Below, in pieces: positions 1 through 8,068 of a DNA stretch of 37,445 nt. How positions within the stretch are numbered: position 1 is the first letter of the stretch; each line of letters begins with the position of its first letter. The notes beneath the pieces were generated by a model. The model had not been told where the DNA came from, did not search any database, and saw only the letters and a program-made list of their open reading frames with translations. This stretch comes from an uncultured Verrucomicrobia subdivision 3 bacterium (GTDB lineage: Bacteria > Verrucomicrobiota > Verrucomicrobiia > Limisphaerales > UBA11358). The position numbers and the translations under genes were made by a program. The stretch is taken from contig CAISYZ010000151.1 of NCBI GenBank assembly GCA_903889895.1, positions 1-37,445 on the forward strand. Reading direction: 5' to 3'.

Positions 1-117
1 CTGATTGGCGAACTCAATAAGGATCGAAAGTCATTTTACGACCAGCTTCTCAACGCCAATCGAATCGTGGGCCAATTGGAAACAAAATTGAATCAGTTGA
101 GTGGGCCTAAATTCTGA
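1..117 (+). CDS. C-terminal end of an unidentified protein (5' end outside window)
   Basis: Frame 1 is open from the first base to a TGA at 115-117, giving 38 residues that end in ...LNQLSGPKF. The composition (Leu, Lys, Asp, Asn, Gln, with spaced hydrophobics such as LIGEL, FYDQLL, IVGQLETKL) looks like the amphipathic or coiled-coil tail of a real protein. It points towards the - strand block that ends at 404, so the two are convergent, with two hairpins between them. No family can be assigned from so short a stretch. A longer minus-strand reading frame covers the same bases but has no recognisable domain and is taken as a shadow. Confidence 0.5.
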   Translation: MIGELNKDRKSFYDQLLNANRIVGQLETKLNQLSGPKF

Positions 118-299
118 TGCGGTAAGACAAACAACGTTGGCTAAACCAAACTCGTCAATTCCCGCTGAATCCCTGCCCAATGAAAACACCACCGTCCACC
201 GCGCAACAGGCAACCCAAGTGCAGCAATACCCGTCCGAAAATGTATTGCTTCATTTGCATTTTGAAGTTCGTCATCATTCTGATTTTCAAGTTGAAAGA

Positions 300-329
300 G
301 TGGCGGTGCCAACCCAATAGCACCGCCAC
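300..329. terminator. Perfect 10-bp inverted repeat between convergent genes
   Basis: GTGGCGGTGC at 300-309 is the exact reverse complement of 320-329, with a 10-base loop containing AACCCAA. Read on the minus strand the stem is followed by TCTTTC, a weak U-tract. It lies between the + gene ending at 117 and the - gene ending at 404, where a bidirectional terminator or mRNA 3'-end stabiliser is expected. Confidence 0.45.
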
Positions 330-360
330 CCCACCCATAACCCGGAAATTGCTTCCGGTT

Positions 361-391
361 CTTCGTGACGGAACCCAAAACCGTCACGAAG
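361..391. terminator. Perfect 11-bp inverted repeat just after the PEP-CTERM gene
   Basis: CTTCGTGACGG (361-371) pairs exactly with 381-391 around the loop AACCCAAAA. It lies 12 bases past the stop of the - strand PEP-CTERM gene. There is no clear T-run on either side, so it is either a factor-dependent terminator or a 3' stabilising hairpin. Its loop shares AACCCAA with the hairpin at 300-329. Confidence 0.45.
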
Positions 392-403
392 TTCGTTGTC
401 AAT

Positions 404-1036
404 TCATGCCGTTGGCAGCGAAGACCCAAACTTCGTTTTTCTTGACCCGCGATAGACGCGCACGGCGCCGACACCTATGAAGCCAACGCCAAAAATCACC
501 ATTGCCATGTTGGCCGGCTCCGGCACGGCGGTTATGCCCAGACTCCAGCCTTCAACCAAACTGGTCCCGCCGCCATTGGCCATATCCGCAAAGAAAAGGG
601 TCCAGTTCCCATCGGCCTGCGAGCCGTTGAAATTCGCCAGTGTGCCTGCCGCGTTGTAATTGCCAGTCAAATACGAACCGCTCGTCACATTTTGAATCGA
701 GCCATTCAGGGTGTAAGCATCCGTCAACGTGATGTTCATGCCCGCGCCGCTGGCACCAATGCCGTTCAGGCTTACGCCCGGCTGGTTCATCAACATCACT
801 AGCGTGCCGTTGGGCGACACCAGATAGGCATACAGGTCGCCGTTGAAACCGCCGCTGAGGTTCAAGCTCACCGTCAAGCTGGACACGGTGGAGCCGACCG
901 GCGCGGCATCATAGGTTCCAACGAAACTGACACCCGCTGGACTGCCGTCCGGGATCGCGCCGGTCGGATAAAGCGATGCGTGAACCGTGGCCACCGCCGC
1001 CAGTGATGCAACCAATGTCAGAGGGGTGATTTTCAT
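404..1036 (-). CDS. PEP-CTERM sorting-domain protein with P/Homo B-like beta domain
   Basis: Secreted protein of 210 aa. The reading frame is open further up, but ATG at 1036 is preferred: an AGGA lies about 8-11 bases before it, and the protein then begins with a clean signal peptide (MKITPLTLVASLAAVATVHA). Residues about 25-175 resemble the proprotein-convertase P domain (P/Homo B): LNLSGGFNGDLYAYLVSPNGT, followed by WTLFFADMANGGGTSLVEGW. The C-terminus has the PEP-CTERM arrangement: VPEP, a hydrophobic helix (MAMVIFGVGFIGVGAV), then a basic patch (RVYRGSRK). In PEP-CTERM systems an exosortase recognises this tail and the protein goes to the surface or exopolysaccharide matrix. No exosortase is present in the window. 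The tail continues about 10 residues past the basic patch, slightly longer than usual. The gene starts 29 bases after the large glycine-rich gene and is probably co-transcribed. Confidence 0.88.
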   Translation of the reverse strand: MKITPLTLVASLAAVATVHASLYPTGAIPDGSPAGVSFVGTYDAAPVGSTVSSLTVSLNLSGGFNGDLYAYLVSPNGTLVMLMNQPGVSLNGIGASGAGMNITLTDAYTLNGSIQNVTSGSYLTGNYNAAGTLANFNGSQADGNWTLFFADMANGGGTSLVEGWSLGITAVPEPANMAMVIFGVGFIGVGAVRVYRGSRKTKFGSSLPTA

Positions 1037-1065
1037 AATGTGATTCCTAGATAAACCTTGATTTT

Positions 1066-4000
1066 TTAAGGTTGCCACTTGATCCGGTAATAGGCCGAAC
1101 TCGGCGGAGTGCCGCCCAAATCGCTGAAGGAATCGCTCACAGAAATTACGCCGTTGGTGCTAACGGTGTTCGTGGCGATGGACGCCCAGTCGGTGAGATT
1201 GGTGGAGCGTTCGGTGATGTAGCTGAAACCGATGACCCCATAAGCCTTGAGCGTGGTGGGATTGCCGGTCGTGAGGTTGACGATGGAGTTGGTGCCGGTG
1301 ACATAGGCGTTGACCGTGATGTTGATGACGCCAGCAACGGTATCTCCATAGCTGTCACTGGCGGTATAGTTGATTTGGTCGGCCACATTCGGGGCGCTGG
1401 ACGGATAGCCAATGAGCGTTGCATTGGTGATTAAGGACACGCTGTTGGTGGTGGACAGATTGAGGGCGGTCAAGTTCACGGCATCGCCGTCCGCGTCGCT
1501 CCATTGGTTGGTGAGTTGCGACCAGAAGAAGTGGAGGCCCAAGCCCGCCGTCCGTGTCAGGTTCAGCGGTGCCAGCATCGGCGGATGGTTGGTGACGATT
1601 TGCTCAAGGTTGGTCGTGCTGCCGAGATAGTTGCCATCACCGAGATACGCCACGGTGATGACATTCGTTCCGCGCGGCAGGTTGGTGATGCTCAAGCTGG
1701 TGGCGCTACCGCTGCTCACGCTGTTGGTGCTGATCGGACCGTTGGTGGAAGAGAAAACCACGCTGCCGGTGGCGTCAGTAGGCAACGTGGCGAGGAAGGC
1801 GACGGCGTCGTGATAGCCGCTAGGATTCTTGGTGGAGTTCGCCCCGACAGAAATGCTAGCCTGATTGATGGTCAGGCTGATCATGGCGCTGGCTGTGCAG
1901 CCCACAGCGTTGCCGGCGTTGATGGTCACGTTGCTGGTGCCCACCACCGTCGGGGTGCCGGAAATCACGCCGCTGCTATTGATGCTCAAACCAGGCGGCA
2001 GGCCCGTGGCGCTAAAGCTGGTTGCCGCCGTCGCTGTCGCGATGGTCTGGCTGTAAGCCGATCCGTAGGTGCTGTTTGGTAGCGATCCCGTGCTGATGGT
2101 AAACGTGCCGTCGCAGGCGTAAGTGATGTTGCCGCCCGTTGCCACCGACTGGAGTTGGGTGAGGTTGGTTGATAGACCGGCGGGTGCGTTTGGAGCGGTG
2201 ATGCTGCCAAAACCACCGCCGAAGCCGCCTGAAGAAACGAAGAGCGGAATGGTATCACCCGAAGCCAGAGTGCCACTCACCAAGGTGTTCGTCAGGTAGC
2301 CATTATAGGTCAATGTGCCAGACGTTTGCGTCAGTTTCGAGCCGGTAAAAGTGTTGGCTCCGGTCTTGGTGACTTCCATCGTCAAGGTGCCGGTGCTGTT
2401 GAGGAGCGTTCCGCCGACGGTCAAGGTCTTGCTGTTGAAATCCAACGTTGTGTTCGCATCCACCGTGAGGGTTCCCGTGATGGTTTTGTTGGCGTTGAGT
2501 ATTACGCCGGAGGTGTTGGCGATTTCCAAATTGGGCGCGCCACCACTTGCTGGCAATTCTGCCGCCGCCGTGGTTTGCTGCGCCGTGCCGGCATACTTCA
2601 GGGTTGAGGACCCACCGTAGCTCAGCGTAAACCCGCCCAAAACGAGCGACGCTGTGCCGCCCATGGTCAAGGTGCCATTCACTGTGGTGTTGGCACTAAG
2701 AGTCTTCGCATTCGAGCCAGAAAGAGTAAGGTTAGCGTAGGTCGTTCCCAGAATCGTCTGGGTTCCGCCTTTGGAATAATTGACCGTGTTGCCAGCGGCC
2801 GTGGCGGTCAAGGTGCCGATGCTGATGGTATCGCTAATGTTCAGCGCGGAGCTTGCCATCTGGGTCAACCCGCCCGTGCCGGATAGGGTGGTGACGGTGA
2901 TGGTGCCATTGTTGGACAACACTCCCGGTGAGGTCACCGTGTTTGTGATAACAGTCAATGTCCCGTCATTCTCATAGGTGCCAGTCACCGTCAGGGACGA
3001 ACTTCCGCCAAAGGTAAGCGTGCCGGCAATCGTCTTGCTGGTGCCACTCAGCGTATATGGTCCGTTTGCGGACGTAAAAGTGCCGTTGTTCGTCAAGTTG
3101 CCAGCGATGAAATTCGCGTTGGTGCTGAATGCGGTAAAAGTGCCGCCTGAATTGATGGTGAGATTACCCGAAAAGATATTTGTCACAGCTTGGGTGCATT
3201 GAAATACTCCCCCATTGTTAATGGTAACATTGCCGGTGAAGGTCTTGAGTTTGGTTTGGCCGGTAACAAAGAAAGTGCCGCCCACGGTAGTGGTGCCGGT
3301 CACAGTCAAAGTGGTATTTAAAGTGTTAAATATCGCACCAGAGTCAACTTGCAGATTGCCACCGACAGTCGTGGCTGCCGTGAGCGTATTCGTGTTCGCT
3401 CCTGTGGATTTTATCCAGTAATTACCGGCGATCGAAGTCGGTTGAAGAACAGTAATGGCTTGGCTGGGGCAATTCCAAGTCAAGTTAGCGAACGGCTGAC
3501 TATAACCCCCCGGCGCAGTGTTAACGACGCCGTCAATTTCACAGGTGGAACCGGTAGCCCAAGTCGCCGTCGGGATAGTGCCACCGTCAATATTGTGCTT
3601 ATAGGTGCCGTTGATAGTTGTCGTTCCGGTCAGCGTCAAGGTGGCGCTGGCCACCAGAATGCCCGTGCTGTCCACGGTCAAGACGTTCCCGGCGGCGGTC
3701 GCGGCTACCGTCACTGTCGTGCCGTTAATAATTTCAACCGTGGTTTCAGTGCCGGTGGGGAACTGGCCGCTGGTCGCGGCACCCCAAGTGCTGCCGTTGT
3801 CAGTGGAAACCTGCCAAGTGGTGTAGTCACCCCAATTGCCGCTCGTCAGGCTGCGGTATTTAGGCGTGTATTGGGTGGTGGCGGTGGCGCTGGGAATGGA
3901 CGTCGTTTTGTAGTTATACGTTGCCACATTCGCCCCATCCCAAGCGAACGGAATGATGGTGAAGGAATATTGCGTGCCGAGTGTCAGGCTGGAAATGGTT

Positions 4001-6918
4001 GCGCTCGTCGCCGAACCCGGGGTGAGAATGGCCGCCACCGTGCCATCGCCGATGGTGTTGCCGACGCTATAACTGGTCGCATTGCCTGGGGTTCCGGTGG
4101 GCGCGGACGCACCGGATTTCCGTAGGATCAGGTAACCGCTGGCACCCGTAGCCGTCGTCCAACTCAAGTTGATGCTGGTGGTAGATGCAGCCGTGGCGGT
4201 GAACGCACCTGCCGACGTGCTCGGCACGGTCGAAAGCGTGTAGAAGGAACTGTAACTGGAGTAACCGTAGCCCACCGAATTATGGGCATATCCACCGTAG
4301 TAATATTGGATGCCCGGCGTTAAACTGGTCGCGGAAAGGGTGTAGGCAACGTTCAATGACTCGGTCGTGCCATACTGAATCTTGGTGACGCCGGTGCCGC
4401 CCACTTGCGGTGTGGTGGTTTGCGATGCCGGTGCCAAAACCACACCGTAACCATCAACGCTGGCCCCGCCATTCGCAGTAACGGTCGCTCCCAGTGTGGC
4501 GGTCGTGTCCGCGATACCGGTGGCGGTGGGGGAACCCACCACTGGCACCGTCGCACTAGCCGAGGTCATGCCGTTCGCCACCGGGCCAAAGCTGGTGGCC
4601 GTGCCCGCACCGTTGGTGGCGATGACTTGGAAGCCGTAAGTCGTGCCGCTGCTCAAACTAGTAACCGTGACCGCCGCCCAAGTGTTGGAGGTCTGGTAAA
4701 CTGCCGATCCCGAGCGTGTGCCATTGGCTTGAACGTATTGCGAATCATTGGTGCATTGAATGGCATACACCGTGGTGCCCGGATTGCCATCGCCGCCGCC
4801 GATGGCCACTTTCAGGCTGTTGGCCGTGGGCGTGCCGACCGTCGGGGCGGTGGGCGTATTGGCCAGCGTCCAGAACGAATCATAAGTTGAGTAAGCCGTG
4901 CCCGCCGTATTGATGGCATAGCCTCCGTAGTAAATCTGCGTGTTGACCGGCAGACTAGTGCCGACCACACCCGCATTTGTATAGTAAGCGCTCCCGAGCG
5001 TCGGGGTTGTGCCCACTTGAATCTTGTTGTTGGCTGTCGTCGGAGTGGTGGTGGGTGCAACTGCCCACACGATGCCAAAATCAGCCACGCTGTAGCTGCC
5101 ATTACCGCTAACCGTCGCGCCCAGAGTGGCGTTGGTGGTGCCAATCGCTGTTTGCGTTGGCGTGGTCTCCGTGGGAAACGGAACCGGATAAACGACGATC
5201 ACCTGACCGTTACCACCGTTGCCACCCGCATATGCGGTGGCCGCCGATGTAGAATTGCCACCACCACCACCACCACCGGGGGCGTTACCAGATGAACCAC
5301 TACTAGTGCTGCCAGCGGCACCGCCGTTACCGCCGGCGGGAGAACCGGTTCCACCACTGGTGGGGGAAGTCGTCACGCCGCCATTTTGAGTTGTTCCGGC
5401 ACCGCCACCGCCGGCACCCGAGGCACTGCCACTTACAGAACCTCCTGTTGCTCCCGTATAAGTCGTGCCGCCAGTAGCCGTTCCGCCCGCGCCGCCCGCG
5501 CCGCCTCGTGTTCCACCGCCGCCACCATTGGCCATCAGGGTGGTGATGCTCCCACCCGAAAAGATGGAGCTACCACCGCTCTGCCCGGTGTTGGCAGTTG
5601 CCGCCGCATATTGTGAGTAGCCGTTGCCGTTATTGCCGTTGGCGCCGCCGTTGCCACCCAGACCAACGATCACCGTATAGGCCGTTGAACTGCCCACCGA
5701 CAGACTGGTAGTGGAGGCACAACCGCCGCCACCGCCGCCGCCGCAGGTAGTGTTGGCGGTTGCTGGTGTCCCAGAGGCCTGACCGCCGGCGCCTTGAACC
5801 GCCACCGAAGAAAGAGTGCCAACGCCCGGCGTGAAGAATCCACCACCGCTGGTGAAAGTAATGGTCGGGCTGCCACTGCCGGATATAAAAGTTCCGTTAT
5901 TATTGAAGCTACCGGCAACGTTCAAGGCATGGCCGGCCATATCCAGCTTGCCGCCGCTATTGATGGTAATGGTCGAAAGCGAAATCGTTCCGCTGGAGGC
6001 AGAAGCCACCGTCCAATCTGTCGTCGCCGTCGCGGTCTTACCACTTGGAATGATGAAATTGCCATCGGTGAAGTCCGTTGCCGCAGTGCCACCGCCAGCT
6101 TGCACGGTATTCCAATTGGCAGCCGTGGCCGGATTTCCGCTTTGGTAATAATACGTGTTCACCGTATAAGTGATTACAATCCTGCCATCGCCACCAGCCC
6201 AGCCGGCTGTAGAACCGGAAGGGGTAACAAACCCGCCGCCGCCGCCGCCGCCCGGAGTGGACCCGACAGTTCCCGTGCCGGTAGTAGTTTTTCCTCCTGT
6301 TCCTCCCGTCCCGCCGCCGCCGCCTGCGACCCCCAGAGTGCCGACTGTAGCACCGAAACCGCCAGACGAATAGGATGACCCGCTGCCGCCGCCACCGCCG
6401 CCACCGGGGCTGGCGCCAATAGCACCGGCGCCGCCGTTGCCGCCAGCAAATGAATCGGCCGGCGAGGCCGCCGCTAAACCGCCAGTGCCAGTGGTTGACG
6501 TAGTGCTGGAGGTCCTTCCACCACCACCCGCGCCACTATTGGCAGTCGTCGCGTTTGGAAATATTGTTCCACTACTGGGCGTTCCGCCAGATCCGCCTGA
6601 GGATGACCCAGCCGCACCGCCCGAAGGAACTGTAATCCCGGTGATATTTTGACCCGGAGTAACGGTCAGATAGGTTCTGGTGTAAGCACCGCCGCCACCG
6701 CCGGCAGCGCCGCCAGCCGCTGAATAACTGACACCGCCGCCGCCGCCGCCAGCACCCCACATTTCAACTTGGATGCTGGTCACGCCAGTCGGAACGGTCC
6801 AACTCGTGGTGCCGGCTGAGATCGTGGATTGCGTCGCCCACGCCGCCGGAGCGAGCGCGAGGGCGAACAGCCATAGTGTGGCGAGAGCGGTTGCGAGGGA
6901 GAGGCGTTTGTGCTTCAT
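1066..6918 (-). CDS. Giant secreted glycine-rich / beta-helix / Ig-like protein
   Basis: 1950 aa from ATG at 6918, chosen because it opens with a signal peptide (MKHKRLSLATALATLWLFALALAPAAWA). Order from the N-terminus: a glycine-rich domain with long GGGGG runs (DNA about 6780-6170); a short beta-solenoid stretch (about 6150-5830); a second glycine-rich domain (about 5820-5190); fibronectin-III-like repeats (about 5180-3900); a long Thr/Asn-rich beta-helix with repeated 'GTLTV.G..T.NGT' ladders (about 3880-2150); a putative-Ig (He_PIG) domain with ATGLPPGLSINSSGVISGTP (about 2110-1860); a further Ig-like domain with LPRGTNVITVAYLGDGNY; a cadherin-like domain (WSDADGD); and a C-terminal module ending YYRIKW. 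This is the layout of a surface adhesin or matrix protein. No catalytic motif was seen. The last module resembles those of the proteins ending at 23101 and 28487. A candidate operator lies about 155 bp upstream. Confidence 0.85.
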   Translation of the reverse strand: MKHKRLSLATALATLWLFALALAPAAWATQSTISAGTTSWTVPTGVTSIQVEMWGAGGGGGGVSYSAAGGAAGGGGGAYTRTYLTVTPGQNITGITVPSGGAAGSSSGGSGGTPSSGTIFPNATTANSGAGGGGRTSSTTSTTGTGGLAAASPADSFAGGNGGAGAIGASPGGGGGGGSGSSYSSGGFGATVGTLGVAGGGGGTGGTGGKTTTGTGTVGSTPGGGGGGGFVTPSGSTAGWAGGDGRIVITYTVNTYYYQSGNPATAANWNTVQAGGGTAATDFTDGNFIIPSGKTATATTDWTVASASSGTISLSTITINSGGKLDMAGHALNVAGSFNNNGTFISGSGSPTITFTSGGGFFTPGVGTLSSVAVQGAGGQASGTPATANTTCGGGGGGGCASTTSLSVGSSTAYTVIVGLGGNGGANGNNGNGYSQYAAATANTGQSGGSSIFSGGSITTLMANGGGGGTRGGAGGAGGTATGGTTYTGATGGSVSGSASGAGGGGAGTTQNGGVTTSPTSGGTGSPAGGNGGAAGSTSSGSSGNAPGGGGGGGNSTSAATAYAGGNGGNGQVIVVYPVPFPTETTPTQTAIGTTNATLGATVSGNGSYSVADFGIVWAVAPTTTPTTANNKIQVGTTPTLGSAYYTNAGVVGTSLPVNTQIYYGGYAINTAGTAYSTYDSFWTLANTPTAPTVGTPTANSLKVAIGGGDGNPGTTVYAIQCTNDSQYVQANGTRSGSAVYQTSNTWAAVTVTSLSSGTTYGFQVIATNGAGTATSFGPVANGMTSASATVPVVGSPTATGIADTTATLGATVTANGGASVDGYGVVLAPASQTTTPQVGGTGVTKIQYGTTESLNVAYTLSATSLTPGIQYYYGGYAHNSVGYGYSSYSSFYTLSTVPSTSAGAFTATAASTTSINLSWTTATGASGYLILRKSGASAPTGTPGNATSYSVGNTIGDGTVAAILTPGSATSATISSLTLGTQYSFTIIPFAWDGANVATYNYKTTSIPSATATTQYTPKYRSLTSGNWGDYTTWQVSTDNGSTWGAATSGQFPTGTETTVEIINGTTVTVAATAAGNVLTVDSTGILVASATLTLTGTTTINGTYKHNIDGGTIPTATWATGSTCEIDGVVNTAPGGYSQPFANLTWNCPSQAITVLQPTSIAGNYWIKSTGANTNTLTAATTVGGNLQVDSGAIFNTLNTTLTVTGTTTVGGTFFVTGQTKLKTFTGNVTINNGGVFQCTQAVTNIFSGNLTINSGGTFTAFSTNANFIAGNLTNNGTFTSANGPYTLSGTSKTIAGTLTFGGSSSLTVTGTYENDGTLTVITNTVTSPGVLSNNGTITVTTLSGTGGLTQMASSALNISDTISIGTLTATAAGNTVNYSKGGTQTILGTTYANLTLSGSNAKTLSANTTVNGTLTMGGTASLVLGGFTLSYGGSSTLKYAGTAQQTTAAAELPASGGAPNLEIANTSGVILNANKTITGTLTVDANTTLDFNSKTLTVGGTLLNSTGTLTMEVTKTGANTFTGSKLTQTSGTLTYNGYLTNTLVSGTLASGDTIPLFVSSGGFGGGFGSITAPNAPAGLSTNLTQLQSVATGGNITYACDGTFTISTGSLPNSTYGSAYSQTIATATAATSFSATGLPPGLSINSSGVISGTPTVVGTSNVTINAGNAVGCTASAMISLTINQASISVGANSTKNPSGYHDAVAFLATLPTDATGSVVFSSTNGPISTNSVSSGSATSLSITNLPRGTNVITVAYLGDGNYLGSTTNLEQIVTNHPPMLAPLNLTRTAGLGLHFFWSQLTNQWSDADGDAVNLTALNLSTTNSVSLITNATLIGYPSSAPNVADQINYTASDSYGDTVAGVINITVNAYVTGTNSIVNLTTGNPTTLKAYGVIGFSYITERSTNLTDWASIATNTVSTNGVISVSDSFSDLGGTPPSSAYYRIKWQP

Positions 6919-7427
6919 AGTATTTAGTATTGTTTGGAATGGGTTGGAGCGGAAAGTTGGGCAGGACGATTCAAGGTTTGACGTCGGCTTCAAATAATCA
7001 GATTACACTTTGGCTCGCAATCAAGGTTTGTAATGTGACAAATATCATCGGCTGATTCGGGGCTTTTGCATATACCCGAAAGCGAGTATGCCACAGACCT
7101 TGGAGATTGGCCGGCAGTCCGCCGGGCCGGGAACTGCTGATCGGCAAATAGTTCACCGCATTCCCCGAAATGCTGGTTCAACTCAATTTAAAAGGCAGCT
7201 CACGCTTTCCACGACTTTCTTGCTTTATAACCGCGGTTCAAGGGTTTCGCCCTTAGCGGCGATAGTCGAAATGCGCCGGCGAGGCGTCGCTTTTGGGTTG
7301 GCGTCACCCCCCGTAAATTTTGCCGTTGCACCCTAAACTGTGGCAGTAAAACGCCTTGAGAAATCTTGAATTCAGGTCTGGCTTTAATTACGGATTTGAA
7401 CCAGATCGCGATGCTGTTTACCCAAAG
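6919..7427. other. Intergenic leader of the giant-protein operon
   Basis: 509 bp between the response-regulator stop and the giant secreted protein. It contains the candidate operator at 7073-7088 and two identical TCAAGGTTTG decamers exactly 50 bp apart (6971-6980 and 7021-7030). A small palindrome, GCATTCCCCGAAATGC, lies near 7159-7174. No convincing ORF, tRNA or terminator is visible. The region from about 7180 to 7420 contains nothing I can name. Confidence 0.5.
7073..7088 (-). promoter_or_regulatory. Candidate 7-2-7 operator, site 1
   Basis: The plus strand reads TACCCGAAAGCGAGTA: two inverted 7-base half-sites (TACCCGA and TACTCGC) separated by 2 bases. It lies about 155 bp before the ATG of the giant glycine-rich gene. 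It is one of six similar palindromes in the window, and the second half-site has one mismatch from the core TACCCG. Confidence 0.55.
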
Positions 7428-8054
7428 TTACTTTTGCCGCATATGCTTGGCCAAGGCTTCCATTTTGTTTTTGACCTGCATTTTCTGGCAGATGTGTTTG
7501 ACGTTGGTGCGGACGGTTTCGGTGGCGATGTTCAGTTTTTCACCGATCTCCTTGTAAATGTAACCCGCCGCCAGCATGTCCAAAACTTCACGCTCCCGCG
7601 GCGAAAGCCGGTCATCTTCTCTCGCCGTTGGTCCCAAAAGGAGAAAGTGCTGAACCACCTTGCGCGCGATGTGCGGTGACATCGGGGAGCCGCCCACGGT
7701 AACATCCTGAATTGCTTCCAGCAATTTTTCCGGCGGCCCGGATTTCACCAGGTAGCCGCTGGCGCCGCTGCGCAGGGCGCGAAAGATTTTCTCGCTGTCC
7801 TCATAGACCGTCACGATGACAATTTGGACGGAGGGCATCATTTCTTTGAGCCTCGCCACGCATTCAATGCCGGACATCTTTGGCAGCCGGATGTCCATCA
7901 GCACGACATCCGGTTTAACGCCGGGCAGAGCTTCCAAAGCTTCTTCGGCCGACTCGTATGCCCCCACGCATTTGACATCAGGAGCGGTTTTTAATATCCG
8001 GACCAGCTGGTCACGCAGCCCATGGTCGTCTTCAACAATCGCAACTCGTTTCAT
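7428..8054 (-). CDS. NarL/LuxR-type DNA-binding response regulator
   Basis: 208 aa. Residues 1-120 form a receiver domain: acidic pair D9/D10, phospho-acceptor D54 in VLMDIRLPKMSG, T82, and K104 in YLVKSG. Residues 150-208 form a LuxR/GerE helix-turn-helix: LSPREREVLDMLAAGYIYKEIGEKL followed by TVRTNVKHICQKM. When phosphorylated it should bind DNA as a dimer in the cytoplasm. The gene starts 14 bases after the sensor-kinase stop, so the two form a cognate operon. It lies next to operator site 1. NarL-type regulators bind inverted heptamers 2 bases apart, exactly the geometry of the six palindromes, so this is the best candidate for the factor that reads them (inference). Length is normal for the family. 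Confidence 0.95.
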   Translation of the reverse strand: MKRVAIVEDDHGLRDQLVRILKTAPDVKCVGAYESAEEALEALPGVKPDVVLMDIRLPKMSGIECVARLKEMMPSVQIVIVTVYEDSEKIFRALRSGASGYLVKSGPPEKLLEAIQDVTVGGSPMSPHIARKVVQHFLLLGPTAREDDRLSPREREVLDMLAAGYIYKEIGEKLNIATETVRTNVKHICQKMQVKNKMEALAKHMRQK

Positions 8055-8068
8055 CGCAAAAAATAATG

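Noticed and set aside
3349..4125. Long + strand open frames opposite the giant secreted protein (also 1504-2082, 5794-6378)
   Set aside because: Arg/Gly-rich or Val-rich translations without domains, antisense to a clearly coding low-complexity gene whose GC-rich repeats keep other frames open.
5190..6780. Possible minisatellite from GCC/CCA-rich runs
   Set aside because: The runs are codon-level glycine repeats in an intact frame, not a fixed-length nucleotide repeat.
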